DNA of 64,000 nucleotides from an uncultured Chitinophagaceae bacterium (GCA_937873715.1 CALMYJ010000011.1:62001-126000), one strand, 5' to 3'; positions 42,385-51,357 are shown, counted from the stretch's first letter. The notes: generated from the sequence alone by a model not told the origin. A program made the numbers and translations.

Positions 42385-43893
42385 TTGGCGCAAATAAGAT
42401 TATTGGCTGGGCAAACAGTATGGTACGGGCTGAGTTCGCTATTGTCCCGTTTTTTGAACTACCTGCTTACGCCCTATCTTACTGCAGTATTGCTACAGGC
42501 CGATTATGGAGAAATGAGTACCGTATACGCCGCTATACCCTTTGTAAGTGTAGTGTTTATGTTTGGCCTCGAAACAGCCTATTTTCGATTTGCCACCCAT
42601 AATGGTGCTGAAGAAAAGGTATATAGCACCGCATCCATTTTTTTAATAGCGCTTACGGGTATACTTTTTTTAATGTTACTGCTTTTTAAGCAGCCCCTGG
42701 CCAGGCTCATCAATGTGCAGGAGCACCCGGAGTATATTGTAATGAGTGCCTGTATTGTGGCGCTCGATGCACTGAGTTCGCTGGCTTTTGCCCGGCTCAG
42801 GTTTCACTCAAAGCCCAAAAAATTTGCCTTTGTACGTATTACCAGCATCCTGCTCAATATCTTCTTTACAATTTTTTTCCTGAGTATTTGCCCCTGGCTT
42901 GCACAGCATAAGCCCGATTCTTTTTTACTCTTTTTTTACCATAGCGATATTGGCATCGGCTATATATTTATTGCCAATATTTTACAATCGGCGGTATGCC
43001 TGTTGTTATTGCGTCGTGAATTTTTGGGTTTTACCTGGGCTTTTGATAAAAAATTATGGAAAAAAATTGCCTGGTATTGTATGCCCTTAGTGATAGTGGG
43101 TATTTGCAATGCGGTGAACGAAACGGCCGACAGGCTGATGCTGGGCTGGTGGCAAAGCGGCAATGCTATTGCGATAAAAGAAGATGTGGGGGCTTACAGT
43201 GCCTGCAGTAAACTGGCCTCGTTGGTTACAGTTGCCATTTTTGCCTTTCGGCTGGGTGCCGAGCCATTTTTTTTCAGGGAATCAGAAAAAGTTAACCACC
43301 AGCTTATATATGCCCGGGTAATGAATTTTTTTATCATAGCGGTATGTGGTATGTTTTTGCTGGTGTCCCTGCACCTTGTAGTATTAAAGTATTTTATACA
43401 AAACCCAGCCATGTGGGCCGCTTTGAAAGTGGTACCTGTTTTACTTTTTGCCAATATTTTTTTGGGCATACATTATAACCTGTCTATCTGGTATAAGCTT
43501 AAAAATAAAACGATAGCCGGTGCAGTAATCAGCATTGCAGGTTCAATTATTACAATTGGGTTAAATTATGCTTTTATACCAGTGTATGGTTATATGGCAT
43601 GTGCCTGGGCTTCGCTGGCCTGCTATGCCGGCATGGTGGCCATATCGTATGCCTGGGGCAGGGCTGCTTATCCGGTGCCATATAATTTGGTTAAGATAGC
43701 AGGTTACCTCTTACTTACTTTATTGCTGTATGGCATACATTGGTCTGCCGGGCGTCTTTTTAGCAGCGATAGTGCAGTTTTGATTGCCGGGATTGTACTG
43801 TTCCTTATTTTTTGGCTGATTGTTTACCGGGTAGAGCGCCACGAGTTTATCAAAATTAAACTTTGGCAGCAGGCATCTAAGCTATTCAGATGA
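42385..43893 (+). CDS. Second polysaccharide flippase (Wzx-like)
   Basis: The 502-aa membrane protein has about 12-14 helices and starts at TTG 42385, giving IRLLAGQTVWYGLSSLLSRFL, a normal N-terminus for the oligosaccharide flippase family. An in-frame stop lies close upstream and no upstream ATG exists, so the non-ATG start is probable. Other sites are YFRFATHNGAEEKVYST (about residues 66-82) and WYCMPLVIVGICNAVNETADRLMLGWW (about 230-256; only the family resemblance is claimed). It is only weakly similar by eye to the first Wzx. A role in translocation of a second lipid-linked glycan is inferred. A weak -7-like TATCTTAG lies at 42353-42360. Confidence 0.88.
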   Translation: MAQIRLLAGQTVWYGLSSLLSRFLNYLLTPYLTAVLLQADYGEMSTVYAAIPFVSVVFMFGLETAYFRFATHNGAEEKVYSTASIFLIALTGILFLMLLLFKQPLARLINVQEHPEYIVMSACIVALDALSSLAFARLRFHSKPKKFAFVRITSILLNIFFTIFFLSICPWLAQHKPDSFLLFFYHSDIGIGYIFIANILQSAVCLLLLRREFLGFTWAFDKKLWKKIAWYCMPLVIVGICNAVNETADRLMLGWWQSGNAIAIKEDVGAYSACSKLASLVTVAIFAFRLGAEPFFFRESEKVNHQLIYARVMNFFIIAVCGMFLLVSLHLVVLKYFIQNPAMWAALKVVPVLLFANIFLGIHYNLSIWYKLKNKTIAGAVISIAGSIITIGLNYAFIPVYGYMACAWASLACYAGMVAISYAWGRAAYPVPYNLVKIAGYLLLTLLLYGIHWSAGRLFSSDSAVLIAGIVLFLIFWLIVYRVERHEFIKIKLWQQASKLFR

Positions 43894-44060
43894 TTACAAC
43901 CGGGATAGCGATGCTGCATTTTTTGATGGCAGCGGCTCTTTAATTCAAACTGGTAATTGTTTTTCAGCCGGAAGTTTTTACTAATGCAGCCTTTCAGAAA
44001 ATACTGGAAATTGAGGCACACTGTGATACTTCTTTAGTACTGAAAATCAAAAACTATCCC

Positions 44061-44068
44061 TACTTTTG
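44061..44068 (+). promoter_or_regulatory. -7 promoter box of the PID-CTERM-like gene
   Basis: TACTTTTG is an exact match to TAnnTTTG and lies 41 nt before the ATG at 44110. No clear -33 element stands at the expected distance. It could also serve the downstream wza-wzc genes if they are cotranscribed with the small gene. Confidence 0.5.
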
Positions 44069-44109
44069 TGCTGCACCACCCATATTAGTATATAAACTAT
44101 TTCAGTTAA

Positions 44110-44319
44110 ATGAAACATTACATTTCCCGGATACTTGCCAATCTTATTTTCCTGGTACTGATGCTTTTACCTGCTGCCGGTTATGCACAGCTTGGCGATC
44201 CGGAAGGCGATCCCGATGCCCCGGTAGATGGTGGCCTTATTACACTTGTAGCAGCCGGTGTTGGCTATGGTATTAAAAAAGCCGTAGATAACCGGAAAAA
44301 TGGCCGGGCCTCCAAATAA
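44110..44319 (+). CDS. Small secreted protein with PID-CTERM-like C-terminus
   Basis: The 69-aa product has a signal peptide (KHYISRILANLIFLVLMLL, cut probably at AGYAQ). The short mature part is acidic (LGDPEGDPDAP), then reads PVDGGLITLVAAGVGYGIKK and a basic tail (AVDNRKNGRASK). The PxDGGL, hydrophobic helix, YGIKK arrangement matches the Bacteroidota sorting signal that I recall as PID-CTERM, though it has Val instead of Ile. Such signals are thought to guide small proteins to the envelope, by an unknown enzyme. It stands between the second flippase and wza. Its role is unknown; it could mark or assist polysaccharide export. Confidence 0.7.
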   Translation: MKHYISRILANLIFLVLMLLPAAGYAQLGDPEGDPDAPVDGGLITLVAAGVGYGIKKAVDNRKNGRASK

Positions 44320-44424
44320 GCAGCCCCATTTGTCTTTATATTTTCTAAATTTCAAAAATCACAAACCAGCTTTTAGACGGGCCGTTTTGTAATTTTAATC
44401 CTTTGTTTATATAAGGCGTATGCT

Positions 44425-44440
44425 GCATAATGGCTTATGC
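44425..44440 (+). promoter_or_regulatory. Small hairpin in the leader of wza
   Basis: GCATAA (44425-44430) and TTATGC (44435-44440) form a perfect 6-bp stem with a 4-nt loop, 58 nt before the wza ATG. There is no T run, so it is not a standard terminator; it may affect mRNA stability or be chance. Confidence 0.3.
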
Positions 44441-44498
44441 GTATATTTACCCGATTTTACTCACATGAATTTTTGCCCCCAGGGCATATCCGCTGAAG

Positions 44499-45305
44499 AT
44501 GAGCAATTATTTTAAGTTTTTGAAAAGAATGAGGTTTTCAGCTTTTTATGGTACGCCTGCCATTTTATTGCTGGTTTGCAGTGTTTTTTTCAACGCCTGT
44601 ATTATTGGCAAGCCTCCCGGTTATGTTTTAAAACAAGTACGCAACGACACGCTGGTGAATAATACTATTACTGCCAGCGACGCCTTAACCATTCAAAAAA
44701 CAGATGTTTTAGGAATATGGATATCCAGTCTTAATCCATCCGAAGACCTCATTTTTAACACACCGGGCGCCACAAGAGGAAAAACAGCAGGATACCAGAT
44801 TAGTGAAGAAGGAAACATATACATGCATAAGTTAGGTAGAGTGCCTGTACTTGGTCTTACCCTTAAAGAGGTAAAAACATTGCTCGAAAAAGAGTTGCAG
44901 CCTTATCTTAAAGACCCTGTGGTAACAGTAAATTTTGAAAATCATAAAATAGTAATGCTGGGCGATGGGGGCGTATCAAAAGTGCTGGAAATACCCGGCG
45001 ACCGAATTACCATATTTGAAGCTTTGGGCCAGGCTGGTGCTCCTTTTGAAAATAATAAGCTGAATGATGTAGTGGTTATCCGGGAAAGAGATGGCAACAA
45101 AGAAATTAAACACATCAACCTGGAAAACACCTCTGTATTTGGAACCCCCTGGTATTACCTTGAAGCCAACGATGTAGTGGTGTTAACGCCAAATAAAGAA
45201 AGAACTGTATTGGAACAACGCAGGTTGCAAAACCAGCAAATTGCTACATTTATTGTGCAGGGTGTAACCATCACCTTGTTGATTTTCAATAATTTTATTC
45301 GGTAG
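44499..45305 (+). CDS. wza: Polysaccharide export lipoprotein (Wza/OPX family)
   Basis: The 268-aa outer membrane or periplasmic export protein has a hydrophobic N-terminus (YGTPAILLLVCSVFF) with lipobox FFNAC, so it is a lipoprotein. The polysaccharide export domain is at about residues 70-150 (QKTDVLGIWISSLNPSEDLI, ISEEGNIYMHKLGRVPVLGLTL), followed by a SLBB-type domain (about 150-240) with DRITIFEALGQAGAPFE. It ends with a hydrophobic segment (FIVQGVTITLLIFNNFI), possibly a helix crossing the outer membrane as in Wza. It precedes wzc by 21 nt, the normal export pair. Confidence 0.92.
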   Translation: MSNYFKFLKRMRFSAFYGTPAILLLVCSVFFNACIIGKPPGYVLKQVRNDTLVNNTITASDALTIQKTDVLGIWISSLNPSEDLIFNTPGATRGKTAGYQISEEGNIYMHKLGRVPVLGLTLKEVKTLLEKELQPYLKDPVVTVNFENHKIVMLGDGGVSKVLEIPGDRITIFEALGQAGAPFENNKLNDVVVIRERDGNKEIKHINLENTSVFGTPWYYLEANDVVVLTPNKERTVLEQRRLQNQQIATFIVQGVTITLLIFNNFIR

Positions 45306-45326
45306 CCGCACCGGAAACAGCCTATT

Positions 45327-47741
45327 ATGAACGAAGAGGAATTATTTAAGGAGAAACAGGAGGTCAATGTTTTTATCCAGATACTTCAAAAGTACCTCCC
45401 TTTCTGGCCGCTTTTTGCCCTCACTATACCTGTTTCTATGATGGTAGCCTATGTGTACCTCCGTTCCCAGGTGCCCATATATGTGGCGAATGCCAAAGTG
45501 CTGCTCAAAGACCCTCAAAAAACCGGCGGCGACTCCAAGGTGCTGGATGCCCTGAATATTTTTACAGAAAAAAAGATTGTAGACAACGAGATAATTGTAC
45601 TCCGCTCCTCGGGCCTCATGGAAAAAGTGGTTACAGAGCTGGATATTTATGCCTACGTTTATAATAAAGGTAAAGTAAGAACCGAGGAGCTTTATGGCGA
45701 TAATTCGCCGGTAAAATTTGTGGCCATCGACCCCTCCACCATAGTTAGTTACAGCAACTACGATTTTGATATGGATTGGAAAAATAAACGGGTGCTCATC
45801 AACAACCAATCCATTCCGTTCGACTCTGTAGCGGTGCTCAATGATGTGGCTTACAGGCTATATGTCAATAAGAAGTACAACCAGAACCTGGTGGGCAAAA
45901 ATTACTTTGTTGTTATAAAACCTGTGCCTGCCGCCTCTGCCGAAATGATTCGTTCACTCCGTGCCTCCGCTCTCTCCAATGTATCTACCGTACTCGATAT
46001 AAAATTTGAAACACCCGAGCCACCCAAGGGAAAAGATATACTCACCAAACTCTTTGAAGTATACAACGAGGCCGGTATTGCAGATAAAAACCAGATTGCC
46101 CAAAAAACACTGAAGTTTATCGACGACAGGCTCAATATGGTGATTAACCAGTTAGACAGCGTGGAGCGTAATATCGAAAACTATAAGGTGAGGGAATCTG
46201 TATACGGCTTTAGCAACCAGGCCGATATTTTTTTACGCAATGTAGAAGAACTCGACAAAAAGAATGCAGAAGTGGAGTTGCAGATGGAAGTACTGCGTGA
46301 CATCAGGAACTATGTAACTTCCAAAGGTAAAAAGCCGGGTACCGTACCCTCTCAAATGCTGGTACATGATCAAATGCTGTCGGGTTTATTACAATCGCTG
46401 TACACCGCAGAATTTGAATATGATAAAATAAAATCGGTTTCCGGCGAAAAAAGCGATGCGGTATTAGTAGCGGAAGAAAAAATAGCCCGTATAAAAAGCG
46501 ATGTTATTGAAAACCTCAACAATATATATGCAGGCTATACAGCCGTACGCCGGGATATCAATAACAGTATCAACGAAAAAAGGTATTTGCTCAACCAGGT
46601 ACCACAAAAGGAGCGTGGCTTGTTGGAAATAAGCCGGCAGCAGGCCATTAAAAACAATATCTATTCCTTCCTGCTGCAAAAGCGTGAAGAAACAGCTATT
46701 TCCTCAGCATCCACCTCGGCAGATTTAAGGGTGCTTGAAGCGCCAAGCGTGTCGGGCCCTATACGTCCTTCGCCCAAAGATTACTATGTAACCGGTTTGC
46801 TCATTGGTATCCTGTCGGCAGTGGCACTGGTGCTTTTCCGTGAGCAGTTTAAAAGTAAAATACTTTTCCGGGCTGATATCGAAGAAAAAACCAAAATACC
46901 ATTTGTTGGCGAAATTGTGCAGGCCAATACCAGCTCACCCATCGTTATTAATGAAGGTAAAAGAACCGTAATTGCCGAACAGTTTCGTTCTCTCCGAACC
47001 AACTTGGCCTATATGGGGCTTAATGAGGAAACCAAAACGCTGCTGATCACCTCAAGTGTATCTGGCGAGGGTAAAAGTTTTATAGCCATCAACCTGGGTA
47101 TTAGTATTACCCTTACCGGCAAAAAAGTAGCGCTAATGGAAATGGATTTACGCAGGCCCAAGCTGAGTAAGCTCATGAATTTTCCTAAAGACCCCGGTAT
47201 ATCCAATTATCTCGTTAATAAGGCAAGCTTTGATGAAATTGTAAAGGAAACCAATGTGCCCAATTTGTACATCATTTCGGCCGGTGCCATACCACCCAAT
47301 CCAACCGAATTAATCGGACGGCCGTCTTTTGCAAAAATGATGGAGAAGATAAAAGAAAATTTCGACTATGTTATTATCGATACCGCACCCATCGGGCCGG
47401 TAATTGATGCCCAGCTTATAAAAGATTATGCCGACGTAACCCTGTATGTGGTAAGGCACGACAGAACACCCAAAGTATTTATTAAAATGGTGAACGAATT
47501 GCATAAAAGCAAAAGGTTCAACAATATGTGCCTTGTTTTTAACGGGCTAAAAAAACGGGGTATTAATATTGCCGGTGTTACCAATGCGGCTTATGGCTAC
47601 GGCTATGGTTATGGCTATGGTTATGGCTATGGTTACGGTTACGGCTATGGTTATGCCATTGATGATGTGCAGCAGAAAAAATCGATTTTCGCAAGGCTGA
47701 AACATTTCTGGCGAAAATTAAAACGACAAATAAGAGATTAA
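45327..47741 (+). CDS. wzc: Polysaccharide co-polymerase with tyrosine autokinase domain (Wzc/GumC-like)
   Basis: The 804-aa protein controls chain length and export. A Wzz domain (first helix at about residues 28-50, second at about 490-510) encloses a long periplasmic coiled coil. The BY-kinase domain follows: Walker A in SSVSGEGKSFIAI at about 575, Walker A' MEMDLRRPKLSKL at about 605, and Walker B YVIIDTAPIGPV at about 681. The tail after residue 755 is a run of alternating Tyr and Gly, eleven Tyr and ten Gly in 21 residues, encoded by a 63-bp near-repeat of ggctatggttat, and ends with a basic stretch. Those Tyr are likely phosphorylation sites. Confidence 0.94.
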   Translation: MNEEELFKEKQEVNVFIQILQKYLPFWPLFALTIPVSMMVAYVYLRSQVPIYVANAKVLLKDPQKTGGDSKVLDALNIFTEKKIVDNEIIVLRSSGLMEKVVTELDIYAYVYNKGKVRTEELYGDNSPVKFVAIDPSTIVSYSNYDFDMDWKNKRVLINNQSIPFDSVAVLNDVAYRLYVNKKYNQNLVGKNYFVVIKPVPAASAEMIRSLRASALSNVSTVLDIKFETPEPPKGKDILTKLFEVYNEAGIADKNQIAQKTLKFIDDRLNMVINQLDSVERNIENYKVRESVYGFSNQADIFLRNVEELDKKNAEVELQMEVLRDIRNYVTSKGKKPGTVPSQMLVHDQMLSGLLQSLYTAEFEYDKIKSVSGEKSDAVLVAEEKIARIKSDVIENLNNIYAGYTAVRRDINNSINEKRYLLNQVPQKERGLLEISRQQAIKNNIYSFLLQKREETAISSASTSADLRVLEAPSVSGPIRPSPKDYYVTGLLIGILSAVALVLFREQFKSKILFRADIEEKTKIPFVGEIVQANTSSPIVINEGKRTVIAEQFRSLRTNLAYMGLNEETKTLLITSSVSGEGKSFIAINLGISITLTGKKVALMEMDLRRPKLSKLMNFPKDPGISNYLVNKASFDEIVKETNVPNLYIISAGAIPPNPTELIGRPSFAKMMEKIKENFDYVIIDTAPIGPVIDAQLIKDYADVTLYVVRHDRTPKVFIKMVNELHKSKRFNNMCLVFNGLKKRGINIAGVTNAAYGYGYGYGYGYGYGYGYGYGYAIDDVQQKKSIFARLKHFWRKLKRQIRD
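47592..47654 (+). repeat. In-frame Tyr-Gly repeat in wzc
   Basis: Sixty-three bases encode eleven Tyr alternating with ten Gly. The unit is ggctatggttat (12 bp) with some synonymous changes (tac for tat, ggt for ggc), so copy number could vary by slipped-strand pairing without breaking the frame. Confidence 0.9.
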
Positions 47742-47746
47742 TTCAT

Positions 47747-47786
47747 TGCAAATACTGCCCGTTATTTTTCAAGGGCAGTATTTGTA
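47747..47786 (+). promoter_or_regulatory. Strong hairpin between wzc and the UpxY gene
   Basis: CAAATACTGCCC (47749-47760) pairs perfectly with GGGCAGTATTTG (47773-47784) around a 12-nt loop, and two more pairs (one a G-T wobble) extend the stem. No T run follows, so it is either a weak terminator of wzc or a leader hairpin that UpxY could act on. It ends 72 nt before the UpxY ATG. Confidence 0.65.
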
Positions 47787-47857
47787 CAATAATAAATGCA
47801 TGATGTATATCCACAGTTTGCAACCTGTTATGTAACTGAGGCCAGCGAAGCTTTATC

Positions 47858-48367
47858 ATGAACAAAAAAAATACATTCTGGTACGCCGTGTATACCAAGC
47901 CACGCTGGGAAAAAAAAGTGGCAGCCCTCTTTACCGAAAAAGGGATAGAAAACTATTGTCCCCTGAATAAAGTGATAAAACAGTGGAGCGACAGGAAAAA
48001 AATGGTACTGGAGCCATTATTTAAATCCTATGTTTTTGTAAGGGTGGCAGAGAAGGAAAAATGGGCGGTAACAGCAGTGAGCGGCGTGCTTAATTATGTG
48101 TACTGGTTAGGTAAACCGGCCACAATTAAAGACGAGGAAATTATCACCATTAAAAAGTTTTTGAAAGAATTTACAGATGTGCAGGTGGAGCAATGCAGGG
48201 GATTACAGGTAAACACTGCCGTTAGGGTTAAGCAGGGCGTACTCATGAATTACCAGGGTATACTTGTAGAAGTAACGGGCAACAAAGCAAAAGTTAAAAT
48301 AGAAAGCATGGGGCTCAACCTGTTTGCCCAGTTTGAAACCAGCAACCTCGAGGCATTGATACCATAG
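47858..48367 (+). CDS. UpxY-type transcription antiterminator (NusG/RfaH family)
   Basis: The 169-aa protein has a NusG N-terminal domain (WYAVYTKPRWEKKVAALFTE, then NYCPLNKVIKQWSDRKKMV and PLFKSYVFVRVAEKEKW) and a C-terminal KOW-like domain (VRVKQGVLMNYQGILVEVTG) at about residues 125-169. This is the profile of Bacteroidota UpxY proteins, which bind RNA polymerase and allow long capsule operons to be transcribed. It lies 88 nt before asnB, at the head of the plus-strand gene run, which supports an antitermination role there. A strong hairpin precedes its ATG. Confidence 0.92.
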   Translation: MNKKNTFWYAVYTKPRWEKKVAALFTEKGIENYCPLNKVIKQWSDRKKMVLEPLFKSYVFVRVAEKEKWAVTAVSGVLNYVYWLGKPATIKDEEIITIKKFLKEFTDVQVEQCRGLQVNTAVRVKQGVLMNYQGILVEVTGNKAKVKIESMGLNLFAQFETSNLEALIP

Positions 48368-48455
48368 TAACTTTGGTGATGAATAATAAGTGCTATGCCC
48401 ATTACAGTAAGTTCAGTTTTTTTTCCTACTCCCGGCCTTTACTAATTTATAACAC

Positions 48456-50237
48456 ATGTGCAGGATAGTTGGCTTGGTTAATGCTGCCCTCCCCGAAGAG
48501 GAGGTAGCACAGTTAGTTGGTAAAATGAACAACAGGCTCATTCACGGTGGGCCTGATGCACAGCAATTGCAGCATTTTCCGGGATGCCATTTTTCTTTAG
48601 GGCATTGCAGGCTGGCCATTATTGGTATTGCCCCCAGTGGAAACCAGCCCATGCAATACGCACCTACCGCCGATGTAATTGCTTACAACGGGGAATTGTA
48701 TAACTACAGGGAATTAAAAGTTGAATTGCAGCAGCAGGGCTGTGTATTCACCACTGATACAGATACAGAGGTAGTGCTGGCTGCATACGCTACCTGGGGT
48801 ACCGATGCTTTTGCAAGGTTTACGGGCATGTTTGCTTTTGCCTTATGGGATAGCAGCCACAACAAATTGTTGCTGGTACGAGATTCGGCAGGCATCAAGC
48901 CTTTATATTATGCACACACTAAGGAGGGCCTTGCTTTTGCATCCGAAGTAAAAGCTTTTGCCGATGTGCCCTGGCTGCAGGAGCCCAATCACCAGTGGCC
49001 GGTGTACCTGATGGCTTATGGTTTTTTACCAGAGCCGGTTACCACCCTCCGCCAGGTACAGCCACTTGAAAAAGGCACTTGTGCTATCTACAACTTTGCC
49101 GACAACAGCCTGCAAAAAAAAGTATTCCGCCGGCAAAAATTTAGCAGCACTATTACTGATACAGCTACAGCCATACAAATGGTAAAGCAGCAATTTACCG
49201 CTGCTGTACAAAGGCACATGATTGCCGATGCACCAATTGGTGTTTTTTTAAGCGGCGGGCTCGATTCGTCGCTTATTGCCAAAACAGCAGCAGGCTTTAC
49301 CAGCAGGCTCAATACGGTTTCACTGTTTTTTAAGGAAGAACAGTATTCCGAAAAAAAATACCAGGATATAGTGCGGCAGCAAATTGAAGCAGCGCATTAC
49401 CAGCATTTACTTACCTCCAACGAGTTTAATAACTGCCTGCCCGATATTATCAACGCTATGGATTTACCCTGTGGCGATGGTATCAACACCTGGTTTATCA
49501 GCAAATATGCCCGGCAAACGGGGCTTAAAGCCGTGCTGTCCGGCATTGGCAGCGATGAGATTTTTGGTGGCTATCCTTCTTTTAGCCGTATGGCTGCTAC
49601 CAACCTGCTGCAGCAGTTGCCGGCATCCATACTAAAAATGGGCAGGCTGTTTGCCGCAAAAAAATTCAAACGCCTGGCTTACCTGGGGCTTGGCGGTATT
49701 AATGGCCGGTACCTGTTTTTAAGAGGCCAGTTTACCCCCGAAGATATTGCCGCAAGGCTTCAACTGTCGCCGGAAGAAGTATGGCGTACTTTGCAGGAAA
49801 TACAGTTTCCCGATATAAGCCACCTCTCTAACGGCGATCAGGCCTGCTGGATGGAAATGAATATTTATATGCAAAATCAGTTGCTCCGGGATGCCGATGT
49901 AATGAGTATGGCGCATGGTTTAGAAATAAGGGTACCCTTTTTAGATAGTTCGTTTACAGATACCGTTTTAAGCATTGCTCCGGGTATAAAATTTGGCGGC
50001 AGCGTTAAAAAAGGATTATTGGTAGAAGCCTTTAAAGAAGTGCTGCCATCCGAAGTATGGAACCGGCCAAAAATGGGTTTCTCTTTTCCATTTAAAGAAT
50101 GGTTTAGTAACCCCATGTATGCATCCTTTGCCGGTATAGATGATTTGCGGCAACCTCATGCGGCACTTTGTAACGGGCAGTTACACTGGTCGCAATTTTT
50201 TTCACTTATGCTGGTAAAATACAAGTATGGCAGCTAA
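48456..50237 (+). CDS. asnB: Asparagine synthase (glutamine-hydrolysing)-like amidotransferase
   Basis: The 593-aa enzyme has a class II glutamine amidotransferase domain (about residues 2-190) with catalytic Cys2 in MCRIVGL; Arg follows the Cys where Gly is more usual (MCGI). Other features are RLIHGGPDAQQ (the usual form is RGPD), YNGELYNYRELKVEL, and the synthase domain from about 230 with the pyrophosphate loop SGGLDSSLIAK near residue 265 and SGIGSDEIFGGYPSF. In exopolysaccharide loci such enzymes often amidate a sugar uronic acid rather than make free asparagine; which applies here cannot be told. It overlaps the next gene by 11 bases. Confidence 0.9.
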   Translation: MCRIVGLVNAALPEEEVAQLVGKMNNRLIHGGPDAQQLQHFPGCHFSLGHCRLAIIGIAPSGNQPMQYAPTADVIAYNGELYNYRELKVELQQQGCVFTTDTDTEVVLAAYATWGTDAFARFTGMFAFALWDSSHNKLLLVRDSAGIKPLYYAHTKEGLAFASEVKAFADVPWLQEPNHQWPVYLMAYGFLPEPVTTLRQVQPLEKGTCAIYNFADNSLQKKVFRRQKFSSTITDTATAIQMVKQQFTAAVQRHMIADAPIGVFLSGGLDSSLIAKTAAGFTSRLNTVSLFFKEEQYSEKKYQDIVRQQIEAAHYQHLLTSNEFNNCLPDIINAMDLPCGDGINTWFISKYARQTGLKAVLSGIGSDEIFGGYPSFSRMAATNLLQQLPASILKMGRLFAAKKFKRLAYLGLGGINGRYLFLRGQFTPEDIAARLQLSPEEVWRTLQEIQFPDISHLSNGDQACWMEMNIYMQNQLLRDADVMSMAHGLEIRVPFLDSSFTDTVLSIAPGIKFGGSVKKGLLVEAFKEVLPSEVWNRPKMGFSFPFKEWFSNPMYASFAGIDDLRQPHAALCNGQLHWSQFFSLMLVKYKYGS

Positions 50238-51357
50238 CCCTTCGGTATTGATGCTTACACTTAATGTGTTTTCTGCCACCGGTGGTATCGAAAAAGTGTG
50301 CAGGGTAGCCGGCAAAAGTTTGTATGACCTTAAAGTCAACGCTGATATCAAAGAGGTACAGATTTATTCCATGTACGACAGGGATACCGATATACAGGAA
50401 AAATATTTTCCGGCTGCTGTTTTCAGGGGTTTTTGCGGCAGCAGGCTGCAATATATTTACCAGGCAGTATTACAGGGGCGTAAATCCAACATAGTAATAC
50501 TGAGCCATATCAATTTGATACTGGTGGGTTTTTTGGTAAAGCTTTTTTCACCCGGCACAAAGCTGGTACTCTTTGCACATGGTATTGAAGTATGGGGCCC
50601 ATTAAGCCTGGTACGAAAATATATGTTGCGCAAATGCAACCTCATTTTAGCCGTAAGCCGCTATACCAGGGATACCATGCATGCACAATATCATATACCC
50701 CTGCAGCATTTTTTTGTACTCAATAATTGTCTCGATCCATTTTTGCCGGAGCCGGTAATTGAAAAACCGGCACATTTAGGCCATCAATATGGTATTGAGC
50801 AGCAGGATACCGTACTCTTAACCCTTACACGGCTGGCATACAAAGAAAGGTATAAGGGATACGATCATGTATTGTATTCGGTACAGCAGCTTAAAGCCGA
50901 TTATCCCGGTATCAAGTACCTGTTGGTAGGTAAATATGATGATGCTGAGAAGAAGCGGCTTGATAAAATTATCCATCAACTGGGCATACAGGCGCATGTT
51001 ATCTTTACAGGATTTGTAGAAGATGCTGCACTGGCCGCACATTTTGCCCTGGCCGACTTATATGTAATGCCCAGCAAAAAGGAAGGCTTTGGTATTGTAT
51101 TTATCGAAGCCCTGTACTATGGCCTGCCGGTGATTGCCGGTAATGCCGATGGTTCGGTGGATGCCTTAGATGATGGCCGCTTTGGCTTACTGGTAAATCC
51201 TGAAGATGCTCCCGGAATTCAAAATGCCATACAGCATTTTTTAGAAAATCGTAAAGCGTATATCCCTGCCCGTGAAGCGGTGGAAGATAAGTTTGGATTT
51301 AGCCGCTACAGGCAAAATTTGCTGTATGCATTAACAGGTAAAAATATATCGGCATAA
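50227..51357 (+). CDS. Glycosyltransferase family 4
   Basis: The 376-aa GT-B enzyme begins SVLMLTLNVFSATGGIEKVC, a typical GT4 N-terminus with the Gly-Gly-Ile-Glu acceptor loop. The donor half has KKEGFGIVFIEALYYGLPVI at about residues 285-305, an EX7E motif. The start ATG 50227 lies inside the end of asnB, so the two are coupled. It precedes the ABC permease by 10 nt. It probably adds one sugar of the repeat; donor unknown. Confidence 0.93.
   Translation: MAANPSVLMLTLNVFSATGGIEKVCRVAGKSLYDLKVNADIKEVQIYSMYDRDTDIQEKYFPAAVFRGFCGSRLQYIYQAVLQGRKSNIVILSHINLILVGFLVKLFSPGTKLVLFAHGIEVWGPLSLVRKYMLRKCNLILAVSRYTRDTMHAQYHIPLQHFFVLNNCLDPFLPEPVIEKPAHLGHQYGIEQQDTVLLTLTRLAYKERYKGYDHVLYSVQQLKADYPGIKYLLVGKYDDAEKKRLDKIIHQLGIQAHVIFTGFVEDAALAAHFALADLYVMPSKKEGFGIVFIEALYYGLPVIAGNADGSVDALDDGRFGLLVNPEDAPGIQNAIQHFLENRKAYIPAREAVEDKFGFSRYRQNLLYALTGKNISA

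Noticed and set aside
44425..44440. Hairpin before wza as a transcription terminator
   Set aside because: The stem has only 6 bp and no T run; it is listed only as a weak structural feature.
47592..47654. Short repeated DNA that could look like a CRISPR or satellite array
   Set aside because: The repeats are directly adjacent without spacers and are the in-frame Tyr-Gly codons of wzc.
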